A program made the position numbers and the translations under genes. Shown one piece after another: positions 24,492-36,601 of a stretch of DNA of 64,000 bases (its first letter is position 1; every line of letters starts with the position of its first letter). A model generated the notes under the pieces. That model saw only the letters and a list, made by a program, of their open reading frames with translations, was not told the origin of the DNA and ran no database searches. Source of the stretch: Tetranychus cinnabarinus (lineage: Eukaryota; Arthropoda; Arachnida; Trombidiformes; Tetranychidae); NCBI GenBank assembly GCA_022266195.1, contig WHVY01000004.1:7767501-7831500 (forward strand), written 5' to 3'.

Positions 24492-27400
24492 ACTCATCTA
24501 ATGGTTTATTTTTTGCTGACTTGCAAGCAAAAAAAAACAAACCTGGTAAAGTTGCTACAATATGTGTAATACCTAACCTAATAAAGCGTCTGTTTTTGAT
24601 AACCTTAGCTTTATCACTTTCACTTGCAAAACTCAACCAAGTTCATCTTTTTTCACTAACCTTTAAGGTTACTTGTAAGGTCACTATCATATAGATATAT
24701 ATTTATTTATGTAATTTATTGTTATAATATTTCCATGTTTAAGTGATTCAGTAACATTATTTCAACCAAAAGTAGAGCCAAGTGATAAATGAAAGTTTCA
24801 TCAGATAATAAGTCAACATTACCAATTGGTAGCTGAAAAGTTTACGTAAAAAATTGTGATTCAATATTAGTTCAGGTAAAATCTGATAAACAGGAAAGTC
24901 AACATTGAGAAAAAATGGACTCAATGACATCTTAATTTGTTGCAAGCGAAAAATGTTTCTTGATCATTTACATTGTTTGACTAGCAGTTAGACTCGCGTT
25001 GGGCCTTACATTGAAAAAAGTGAAGTCAATTGTTGAGACTCTAATAAATCATTATTTACATTTTGTAAATTATGTCTTTTACCTTGGTTTGATCACAATT
25101 TAGCTTGTAATTTATCTCAACTATCAACAAGGATAACAACAATAGAAAAGCGTTTCTCGGTTAATTTAAACACTCAATTTCCTTTGGACGCAAAATAAAC
25201 CATTTCCTATTTGAAATACAAATTAAGGTGCAAACCATCTTCATCTTCCTCTTTCCCACTAAGATGCTGATTATGATTGAGATGATATTTATGATTAGGA
25301 CGATGATTTATCTTGTGTAAACGATCCTAAAGACAAGGTCAAGTATAACATATTAGTGGGGCTACTTTATTTTAAAGTAAAACTTGAAAAGGTAAACTCC
25401 AATTGGCTTCCAATTTATCTTCATAACTATCTTTATCCACACCATTATTAACTAAACTTGGTCACAGTAGCAAAACCCGAATATTGTCCAATGTCCTGTT
25501 GATTGTTTCATTACAATAGTCGAGACACAAATTTTTAGGTCCTTTTTGTTCTTAACACAAAACAAAAGTCAAACTTGGCATCAAAATTGGGAAAAAAAGC
25601 TTCGAGATTTGATCAAGCAAAAGATGCAAACAGCTGATGGAGCAAATTGGCGGATTATTTGAAAGGATTGAAAATATTTTTCACTTGTTTTAATTTCCTT
25701 TTACTCATTGATGATAATTATGGTTCATGTATTCATGTTGATTGATGAATTCACAGACAAATTTTTGGACTGAGCAATGAAAAAAGTAGCAAAAATAAGT
25801 GAATTTATTGCGTGAAAAAAAGTGAACCTCAATAAGCTAGCAAAAGTTGACTGGGAGTGAGATTAATGATAGTTGAATGAATATAATGATAACAATAATA
25901 GCATTTTTTATAGGTTGAATACCTATAAGTTGGTCAATGATAAAAAACTCACAAAAAAATTTGAGTCAACCTATATTTGAATGAAAATATCATTGGTAAA
26001 GACTGGCCAATCCAAAGAGGAGCCAAAAATATCGATCAATTTTTTTGCAGATCAAATGAAGAAAGAAATGCAAGTTTGAGATGAGAAAAAAAAGAGATGA
26101 TGAAGAAGAAGATGATGATGATTGAAACTAAGATGGACAAAAAGGGGATGAGAAGGAAAAAAATGGCCGATAAAAATGGAAGCACAAAAAACATGGTAAA
26201 TGGCGACAAGAATCAAATAATGAGATGAGAATTGAAATTGGAATATGCTCTTTCATCTTCAACTCTCCATCTTTTTTTGCTTCTTCTTCTTCTTCATCAT
26301 CATCATCTAAAGGAAGAGAGATGATGAAAAGTAATCATGGCAACTGGCTTTTGTGTGTCCATCAATTGGTCATCTCTAGATTGATGGGTATTAAAAGGGA
26401 AGAGAAGAGCACTGAAGATGAAATTTGATTAATATTTTAGTCTCGGTGGTAACAAGGATTTAGGAATAAACCAGATTATCATTGGAAATGTACAATTTAA
26501 ATTGAACCCATTGTTGATCTCATTGACAATGAACATGCAAATGAAAAAACACGGTCAAGTTGGAAAAATCAATATTAACTAAATACATTGAAATCGTCTA
26601 TTCTAATCAAATCAATCACATCAAAATTGTGACTATGAATAAGGTTTTGGTTGAACCAGTAAAATAACCCTTAAAACGAACACAATTCAACCAAGAATTG
26701 AACTCTGAAAATGAACAATTAACCCTTCAAACCTATCATAAGACTCAATGAAATGACATTAAAGTTAACCAAACCAGTTGATTAAACTCTGGTTAAACCC
26801 GGAATATAATCCAAACAACATTAACCTGCTAAATTGCTTTAATCCTTAAAAAAGTCTCTGGTAATCTTTTTGGTTTAACCAGCTTTTTGTTTCAATGACA
26901 ACACAAAATAACCCGATAATATTGTCCAACTGTTATTAACCAAGTCAGCTTTGAGTTAATTTTTTTCCTAAATATGATTTTCCTGGTCAAACCAATTGGT
27001 AAATTGTTGAGACGAAAATTTGAAGTCAATGAGAACTGGAACATTTGACAAAACCGAAAAAGATGATTGACTAAACGATGGTAAAGCACAGTTTTTGAGT
27101 AAAGACTGGACAGGTAGTGATGGATGTCAATTGTCATCTAATATGGTAATAATTTATTTAATTTGATAACAAATTAGATGTGAAAAGCGTTCCAAAGTAG
27201 GGCGTTACAGGGTTGACCAGAATTGGTGACTTTAGTCGACTTGCATTTACTTGGCAATTTTGGCTGTTGATAGCACGATCCAAAAAAACGATGAAATGGT
27301 TCAACAACAATAGTCTTAGTGTGTTGTTGTTGTTACCTTGAGACGGATGGACGTGCGACTTTTGTGGCGCTATTAAACCTTGAAAATTGAATGGTAAATA

Positions 27401-28904
27401 ACAATAATAAGGAGGACACACAAACAAAAATGAAGGATAAGATGATGTGGAGGTTTATATTGTTGTTTATTGTAGGAGGAAAGGTAAAGATGACGGAGAC
27501 TTTGTGACCTTAAATGTACGCCTTTTTACGTGTTAATAGGTACAACAATGGTGCAACAATAATGGCCTAATGATATGGATTCATGTTTATTCATTTATCA
27601 GCTTATACCAATGAACCGTTCAATAATGAGGCAACAATAAAGAGATGGAAAACTGAAGATCTAGACTTTTTTAATTCATCAACATTTAATACTTTAATAC
27701 ATTAATTTATCCTCATTTTGGATTGAATTTATCTTTACTAATGATAATTTATGTTACTGGAAGTGTAAGAAATGAAGGTTTTACTCATTGCTTTTCAATG
27801 AAAAGGTATAAATCAATTTGCTTTCATCAAGAGATGTTTTTTTCTGGCTCCTTTAAATTGCTTCAACGTTTGATTCATCTTTTTACATCGCAAATTGATT
27901 TAGTTGGTTGTTAACCAGTTAATTTGGTTCATTAATCAGAGGCAATCAATTTAGATTAATTGAAGTAAAAAGGTTGAATTGGAAAGACAAAATGAAGGAA
28001 ACAAAATAAGCTCTTTTGGGTTATAATTTGGACCAATAAGATGAAAATGGTCATTTTGTTACTTTTACCAGTCAATGGTTATTAGGAATAACCTTTTTTA
28101 CTTTCATCGATTCTGACTCCTTCCTTCACCTTCATTATCATGTTTTTTGCCCTTCCCTGAGTTGTTATTTAATCATTATACGATTCATATTAGTCTAGTA
28201 TTGAAAATTTGGGTTATTAGATGTTGAAATGATTCATTTTTTAGGGTGAAATTGCTTTAAAAATTGAGACTGATTGAGATTGTAAATGAATGTAAATAAA
28301 AGACTAAACAATAAAAGATTTTGCTATTGTAAGAATATAAATTTGATTATTGATTGAGCTTATCAATGAAGGATTAATTGATGATAAGTGAATGAATGAA
28401 ACAGAGTTTGCTCAGGAAAAATTGGTTAAAAGAGGAAAGACCGAGAAAAAAAGATGAAGAAAGGGAAAAGTAACCAGAAAAAGTGGTAATTCACGTATCA
28501 TGATCATGATGGTAAAGATGGAGTTACCAAGAAGTGCACCAGAGCTAAATGTATTTCAATAAGATTTATGTTTCTGTTGGAACGGCAAATTTCATCAAGT
28601 AACTTGCGTTCTGTGTCGAGAGATGCAGAAATCATGAGATTGAAAGCTTTAGATGTTGATTACAATGTTGCTATAATATAACATGATTTAGTAATTAATA
28701 AATTTCCAGCTTGCAAATCAATGGAACTCGATGGAACAGAGAAACTGATGGAACCAATTTTTCCAAATCTAATCAACTTGAGACATTAAAAGCTGCTATA
28801 GATGAAAGTAAATGTTGCCATAGCGCAAGATAACCCGATGATCAGTCCGCTTGTTAAATGGCGATCCTAGAAATATGGTAAAGATGAGTGCAGAAGAGTT
28901 CAAG

Positions 28905-28933
28905 CAGAAGAAGAAGATGATGATGATGATGAG
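28905..28933 (+). repeat. Compound (GAA)n(GAT)n microsatellite
   Basis: GAA units run directly into five or more GAT units and end in GAG. Confidence 0.85.
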
Positions 28934-29263
28934 AAGGATGCATTGATGGTTAAAATGATGGGAGAAGTGAATTGGTCAGTTTGAAAGATGAAAAGACTTT
29001 GAATGGTCACGAGACTCGTTATCATCAAAGATTGTTGTTGTTGACAGGAATAAAACCTCATTCCGATCAGCACCCACCCTCGCTGACTCGCGCCTTTCAA
29101 TGAATGTACAATAACAATTACAAAAAGGAAGTAAAAAACTCCAAAAAATAGAGGAAACAAGGTTAAAAAACATAGTTGAAGGAGGCTTACGTTGTTTACA
29201 ATCAGATTTTTGCCTCTTTTTGTGATGCAGTTTTTTTGTCTCCGTTTTTTGCATTATTATGCT

Positions 29264-29281
29264 TTGTTGTTGTTGTTGTTG
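29264..29281 (+). repeat. (TTG)6 microsatellite
   Basis: Six perfect TTG units within a T/G-rich stretch. Confidence 0.85.
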
Positions 29282-32200
29282 TTTTCATGAATCTCCCTGC
29301 TTTTGAGACTCCTCCATCAACAATCATCTTCATCTTCATTTAAAATATTCCTTTGGCTGTTTGAACAAAAAAAAGAGACTTGGATCAAAAATTTTTGCCT
29401 TCATTTGTTGACATGCGTTTTCATATCGTTACTTAGTAATATAATCATTATTATTATTCCTATTATTTGTATTATCAAGCATTCAAAGTGATTTTTGATA
29501 ATGATAACTGATATAACATGATTAGGAGACAATTTGTGTAAAATGTTGTTGCTTGTCTTGTTTCGTTTTTTTTAAAATGTTAATGTTAACAGTAAAATAA
29601 AAATCAAATTGAAATGCTGTCGATGGTAACATAATAACAATAATAATATGATAATAATGATAATGATGATAATGTTATAACTTATAAGAAAGTTGAGAAG
29701 CTCTTTGACAGAAGCTGATATTATAATGCATTTATCTTGACCATTATCATCATCATTTTTTATCACATTTCACATTTACTTTTACTGTTTTTCTCTCACC
29801 TTACTCTTCCTCATCACCATTATCAGCATCATCATTATCATCTTGTTGCTTGTATTTTTTGGTGTCTCCTTCTTTCTCGTATACATCATTTTGTGTGTGT
29901 TACCTTTCTGACCTGATATTTATTTGAAAAAAATGATCAAAATAAATGTATGATTGTTGATAACCTATAATCAGCAACACGCAAAGTCGCTTTATAACAT
30001 CTCACAGATACTGACTTTCCGTTTAACATTGATTAATCTTTCCAAGTTTCTTCTGAATTTCGCTGTCTTGGTAATAGTATTAGATGAATCAAGATGCTTA
30101 AATATTCCAGCATTTTCAAGTTGCTAACACCAAGCTCGAACAAAAATTGTAAAACATCTAATTTATGAATCTCAATCGAGTAACCAACATTAGTCTTATA
30201 AAGACTTATCGCCCAAATCGAACATCGACTCAATTCCAAATCAAAATTTGAAGTATTCATGGTATTGAATAAGATGAAAAACCAAGACATGGTAAGCGAG
30301 TTTCCATGAAGCAGCTTTAATGGATCCTTGGTCAGACTTTTTCATAGACTGTTAGTTGATTAAATTTTAAGTTATCCAAAGATTTCTGGACACTGTAGAT
30401 AACAAAGTAAAATAAAAGACATTAAATTAGTAATATTGACAATTAAAATAAGACTTTTTGGTTGTGTTTCCATAAAAATCCAATAAATTGGAGCTTTGAG
30501 CAGCTCTTGGATAATCCTTTTGATTGAACACTTTGAGTAATATCCATAACCAAGCTATTCACCTATTAATAGATTGTAAACAAAACACAATAAACAGACA
30601 ATCATGAAAATTAATAAATAAACTGCAAACCCAAAAAATTAAAGCAAACAAAATGGTATACAAATGTGAATAAATCTGGTTAATATAAAGAGTGACAAGC
30701 TGAAAATGCAGAAGTCATTATTACCATAGAAACCAATTGATTGAGCCAATCGGATAACGTAATGAAAGGGTTACAAAGTTGGAGGTTAAATTAAATTGCA
30801 ATAAAAGCAGGAAAAATGGTCAAAAAACAATGAACAGTTAGCCAAGTCAATCGAAAAAGAAACCCAATAATTAGATGGAAAAGTGAAATTTGTTGTGAAA
30901 AAAAAGTGTAGATAAATATTGACTCTATTGTAAATCACTAATTACAGTTTAACTAAATCTATCAAGCATAACAATCTAATTAAAGTAATAACAGTTTCAA
31001 CTATAATTTGGTATAAAAGGTGAGTGTGAAAAGAGACATGAAAAGGTGGTCATTTTGAAAGATGGACATGAAAGTGTTGGATAAAAGTTGAACTGATTAA
31101 AAGGAGATTGAATTACACTGAGAATACGTAAAATGCATTAAGAAACATTTTCACATCATCATCATCCTAATCATCCATATCATCCTTGGTTGTTTGGGTT
31201 TTTGGCCTCAACAGCGTTTATTTTGTAAACAAAACGGGTCCTTTTTTGCCTTGACTTTTCCCCATTTTTAATATGATTGATTATTGTAACTTGATTTTTT
31301 TATGGACATTGAAACACACTGTATCAACCTCAATGGACTTTCAATGTAAGTTATTATTGTTCAACTAATGTGTAACATAATTCAAAATCAATACGTCTTA
31401 ATCAATTGTCCAGCCCATTCAAATTGAGATAATTAAGTGAACAAGAATCAAACATTAAGTTATTCAATCAATCAAAATTTCAAATCTTAAAATTTACTTC
31501 CATTTCCCGTTTTTATTGTTAAACAACCAGCAAATTGAGTTCTAATTGTAACCAATTGTAAATTAACATTGAACATTGTCTTTGAACCGTTTTCAATCTT
31601 CTTGATTGGGAATCAATTCAAATCAAAGACAATTGAAAAAATGGATTCAAATTGTTCAAAACAAGAAAGCAAAGAAATCAATATTTTCATCTTCAAGTAA
31701 ATCCAAGTTCATTTCAAATGTAATTCATTTGATTTTTCTTGAAAAAATGAATCTTTTTCCAGCAAAATGTTCAAAGCCAAAAAAAGCTTCGCTCAAAATG
31801 TTCAAACTCAATTCATAAAATTGCCATTTTCATTTCAATTCACAATCAAAACTGAAACACAAACGAAGTGATATTTTGCTTGAAAATTTGAAACAAAAAG
31901 TGATAATTCTTGAATATTGGAAATAAATGGAATCTGATTTTTGGTTCAGAAGATGAAGTTGATTTCATGTAAATGAACACTTTTTTAGACTCGACTGGAA
32001 ATAATAAGCAAATTGAATGTTTTATTTGACTGTTTTTTGGTCTCGGAGTCGAATCACTTTTGGTAAGTATAATGATGAAGATGAAGATGGGGATGATGAT
32101 GAAGAGGAGGAGGAAGGAGTGGATGTTAGGTTATAACTAAAAAAAGAAGGAAAAAAATATAGAAAAAGGTGGAGTTTATTGTATTATATTATTATATGTT

Positions 32201-32616
32201 CATCATGTGATTTGATGTTGATGCCAAGGTGGAGCTATAATGATGAAAATTTAAAAGATATTGGTTGGAAATGATGAAAAATATACAAAAATAGTCAATT
32301 TTTTTACATCTTTTCTCATTATATTACATTTGCTTCATCATCATTTAGATTCATCTTTAATTAGTTAAAATTAAACTTTTAATACATTTTCACATTCCTC
32401 ACTATTGTGTCCCATTTAAATGTAATTCATTCATTGTAATCATTCATTGTGCGCCATTTAATTTCATATGAAATACAAACACTCTCATCATTGTTTTAAT
32501 TCAACATCAGCATTGCTCATTGTTTAACCGTTAATTTGGTCGTTTTTTATACTTCAATAATAGTGAATATATCAACTGGATTAACTGATTTGTGTCTCGT
32601 CTAATCAACTATTCAA

Positions 32617-32638
32617 ATGGTTATTGTAATCACTAAAG
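32617..32638 (+). other. Candidate alternative first coding exon of lin-28
   Basis: An ATG opens MVIVITK and is followed after 22 nt by a strong GGTAAGTTG donor. The exon ends in phase 1, exactly what the cold-shock exon at 36725 needs (its other two phases meet a stop), so splicing would give MVIVITKGEPDQITALTG. This is phase and donor evidence only. The competing first exon is 36454-36601. Confidence 0.35.
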
Positions 32639-33029
32639 GTAAGTTGACATTTTACTCAATTTTCAATCCTTTCTCCGCTGTTTTCATTCAACGTTTTAAC
32701 AATTTTGCTCATTCCATTCAAGTTGATTGGGTTGATTTACTTGCATTAACTGTTGGTTGATGTGGTTGATTCATTTTAACAGTGTTTTTGGCTTTCGATT
32801 GGATTTGTTGATGAAATGTAATTAGCTTTCAGTTTTACTCATTTTTACTTGTTCCTGTGTTTGCTTTTATCGTCTTCCTCTTTAACCAAGAATTAATATT
32901 TAAATGGTTTAATTTGGTGTTTCATCTGAAATTCATAATTGGTTCTTTCAATGCATTTTCATGATTAGATTTGCATTTTAAAAAGGTTTTTTAAGATTCA
33001 AATGAAAAGATTGAGCAAAGTTGAGAGCT

Positions 33030-35021
33030 GCCATCTATTGTTGGTCAATCGAAGTATGCCATTAAATGTTTACCTTTAAAAGGATCGAGATGATGTTATT
33101 GAATGATTATCCGGTTATTTCATTTGCACAGGGATTATTGGTGTTCATAAGTGATGAATAAGAAGATATTTTAGGCTAATATGCCGAGCAGTTCAGTAGT
33201 GAGTAGTGTTATATAATTGGTGATAAGTTTTGCGAAAATAAAAACAATATTTGGTCGGATTACGTCTCGAGTTGTAGTTGATTTTGAAAATTGATCTTCA
33301 AGCTCTACTCTCGCTATTCCAATAACCCATGCTTTTATGCTATTTTTTTGAGAATATATTTGGACAGAATTTATTATTTCGTGCATTAATTACTTTCTCC
33401 TTAACGTTCGGTTGCAATTTACAGCTAACTTTGGTTAAACAGCATAAACAGCAATTCACCAATACCAAAATCAACAATATAACCATTGATATAGTCAGAT
33501 GCTTTTTGAGTTAATTTAATCTAGACTTGTACATTGATGGCATTGAACTTTTCAGCGGTATCCTTCAATCTAATGAATCGGTAAAGAAAGATTCATTTAT
33601 CTGCTTTCAATATTAACTGGAAGAAAAAAATAAATGAAAATCAGATTAAAACTTGTTTTCAAACATCAAGTTACATTTAAGAGCTTCAAGATTTGAGAGT
33701 CAAGTTTAGTCAACTTACAATTCAGAAACAAAATTAATCAAACTGGAAAAAGACTATTCAATTCACCTGTTTATGCTAGCTCCATATTAATTCACTGAAT
33801 CGAATCCACTTAATTATGCAAGATTAATAATCCGAGCATTAATTACTGAGTTCGTGGACAACAGTTAGTTAGATATTTCCAGATTAGCAAATTTCTAGAT
33901 TTTTATTATTGTGAGAATCTTAAATAGATTTCAGCTCAAGAAATATAAAACTTTAATAAACATGATGGTAGTGAATGATGCTTGGTAAACTTTATTTCAA
34001 GTCAAATGGGTAAATGTTTAAAATCAACTCTCATAAAAGCTTCCAATTGTTATTGATACAAAAACTCGAAGTTTACGAGTCCACTTATTCTTCAGGATAA
34101 TAGATGGCAGTACAGAATGTGGAAGAATCCTATTAAAAACAATAGATGGCGACTCATGGAGTTTTGCTGCACAAGTTGAGATTAACATAAAAATATTTAG
34201 ACTCCGAAGTCAGTCGTTTTTTCAACGACTGACTGACTGGGGGTTTTATCGACTGGCGGTCGACTCAAGTCGAATCAGTCGACTTTCACTCAAAACGACT
34301 GGCGGTCGACTCATTTCGACTCAAAACACAATTTTTGAGGGGGTAAGAGGGGGTATTTAAGAGACGATCTAGAAACAAACAAGAAAGTACATCTTCTGCC
34401 TTAAAATGATCTTTTTAGTTAATATATTAGCTTTTTTATTTAATATCAAAATCCTCGCAGATCTACGTTACATAATCAAAGTCGCCATGCATAATGAAAA
34501 ATTGTTGAAAAAATGACGTGTTTGGCGCTTAAACTCAAATTTTGAGTGAACTGAGTCGACTTAGTCGTCTCAGTCGATACCTCAATCAACTGGCGCTCAG
34601 TCGAATCTTCATCAACTGACTCAGCGGCTCACTCGACTGACTTCGGAGTCTAAAAATATTGAAGATTAAGTTTGATTGCTTTGAAAAGATGAAATAACTT
34701 CGACTTGTGAAATCATTATGGAAGCTGCAATTAAATGCTGTGTTAAATTATCAGTTCAAAAAGTTGTTTCAACCCAGGTTTTGTGTAAAACGAGAATCAA
34801 AAACTCGCATGATATCAAATTAACAAATAGTGTGAATACCTGAACAAATCTAACTCTGTAGACTCGATAATTAAAATTTAAATTTAGAGTTTTTGCAGAC
34901 AATTTCGATGAAAATTAATGTTAGATATAAATTAAAATGGATAACAAAACTGTTGAGCTCATATTTCAGATTGAAATTGACTCGATTCTGAAATTGATGC
35001 TTATTTTTGTTAATAGATGGC
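33030..35021. promoter_or_regulatory. Cluster of four AATAGATGGC motifs (CTCF-like core)
   Basis: Exact AATAGATGGC at 34099-34108, 34141-34150 and 35012-35021 on +, and at 33030-33039 on -. The AGATGGC(A/G) core fits the AGRKGGCR core of CTCF sites. Function as an insulator is inference. Confidence 0.4.
34190..34660. mobile_element. hAT-like MITE with 19-bp TIRs and 8-bp target duplication
   Basis: Element body 34198-34652 (455 bp). Both ends read TAGACTCCGAAGTCAGTCG inward, perfect over 19 bp. The flanks carry the direct repeat AAAATATT (34190-34197 and 34653-34660). Subterminal regions are dense in GTCGACT/AGTCGA units, including two copies of GACTGGCGGTCGACTCA near 34252 and 34301, resembling the subterminal transposase-binding repeats of hAT elements. 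No transposase frame is inside. It lies about 1.8 kb upstream of the lin-28 first exon. Its local GC is higher than its surroundings. Confidence 0.88.
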
Positions 35022-36453
35022 AATTACATACATGTAATAACGCCAAGCGATTTGCTCAATTTATTCAATTGTACAACTCTCAAGATTAAAACAAACCAAA
35101 TTTCGATTTTGAACAAGAGTTAAGTGCTAACTACAGATGATATTTAAAAATTGCCGCTAAAACTTTATGACTGCAAGTAAAATAGCGTCAATTGTTACCA
35201 ATAATAACGGTTAATTGATATCAAATTTCACAATAAGGAAATGCAATCAAAAATCGCCGAAAGTTGCCAATTTTCATCAGCTCAACCAAATTGATACATC
35301 TATTCAATACGATACAAAACATAAAGTCAAAAAAATCAAAGTGCGGGAAAATTGTGTCCAAACTGAACGAGCTCTGGAGAAAATTTTCCCATCACATGAA
35401 AGCTATGATCAAACTAAATCTAAAAAATAGTCTGAGCTTAACCATAATTCAGTTTACTGGTTAAAACCTTTTCGGTTCAGTTTGATAGCTGATTGTAGTG
35501 CTACAAGAGTATATTTAAAACTTTGTTTTCGAGTAAAGAGCTTGGCAAAAAATCTAGTTCCTCAACTGTGCAAATTAAAGTTTTTAAGTTAATAATTTGA
35601 GCCTTCCAAATGTAGATTGAATGAATTGGCCTGAGTAAAAATAGTCAATCAGTCTTGATCGGGATTTCGCTTGAAAAATGTAAAATATCTCCTAACCATC
35701 CAAGTTGAGTACACAAGACCAGAAACACGAGCCTAACCAAATAAAAAACAGTCAGAAATTAATTAATAGAAACACAGAAACCAAGATGACCAGAAAACAA
35801 AGATGATTAAAAGATGATTAGCAAGGTGTTTAAAAAAAGATGTTAAAATGATCAAACAATTGAGATGAAAATACTGTTTAAAGCCATTTGTTTAGGATTC
35901 AAAATAAAGACGCAGACGCAATGTTGAATTTATGTTTAGGGGCGCAATTTTTGATTTAGGCGTGGCATTCATTGAAAAGCAAAAAGTGTTTACGCATCTG
36001 AAAGAAAGAGATGAAAGAAGAGAAAGAGATGAAAAGAAAGAGAAGATGTTGAAGAAGAAGGAAAAAGAGTGAGAATGAAAAATAGAAAAACAAAGTTTGA
36101 AGAAAAAAAAAGTCGAATGAAAAGAAGATTTGAAATCATTTTAACATCGAGTTGAACAATATTAATCTTTGTTTTTTGATAACTTGTTAACCATTCAAAA
36201 TCAATAATCATCTTAACTAGCCCATACTTTTGGGTCATCCTAATCATTGTAATCATCCCTGATCATCAAGCAAGTCCTTTCAAGTGTTTCAACATAAAAA
36301 ATAAAAACAAGAAATAAAACAAAACTGAACTCATTTGGTCTACAAATCATTTTGTTCAGTCTCATGAAACACTGAACCTTTAGTTGAGTTAAACTTCAGG
36401 CTTTTATACCTGGCCGGGACTAACCATTTGCTAATCACCTTCATCAACCCAAC

Positions 36454-36601
36454 ATGTCATCAACAGCCAAAGCAACATCAACCAACACTAAAAGTGACAA
36501 AATTGTTAAAACTGTAAATATCTTGAGATGTAAAGTTGTTAATATTGATAAACTTCAAGATCTTCTTGGTCATTCAATAATCATACTCAGAGGATTGATT
36601 T
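36454..36601 (+). CDS. lin-28: lin-28 putative first coding exon
   Basis: ATG in context CCCAACATGTC. It opens MSSTAKATSTNTKSDKIVKT and ends one base into a codon before GTAAGTGT, joining in frame to 36725. A TTTTATACC stretch about 50 nt upstream could be a weak TATA element. An alternative donor after codon 20 (GTAAATATC) could join an acceptor at 36739. Confidence 0.5.

Larger units (their letters stand above)
22423..32616. other. Gene-poor region between EXOSC8 and lin-28, proximal part
   Basis: About 10 kb with no convincing exon. It holds long pyrimidine-rich stretches on + (23215-23400 and 23500-23650), GAT/ATC and GTT microsatellites, and purine-rich runs. Reading frames here come from low-complexity sequence. 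A less repetitive patch at about 28505-28870 has short open frames that I could not identify. Confidence 0.6.

Noticed and set aside
28154..28161. TCCCTGAG, the 5' end of lin-4/miR-125
   Set aside because: The match stops after eight bases and the flanks do not form a miRNA hairpin.
30033..30290. 85-codon minus frame without low-complexity bias
   Set aside because: No recognisable domain, promoter or splice partners. Left unannotated, though it is the least repetitive frame in the desert.
33171..33514. Overlapping frames on both strands, considered as a membrane-receptor exon
   Set aside because: Some hydrophobic segments, but stops interrupt both strands and the C-terminal motif of gustatory receptors is absent.
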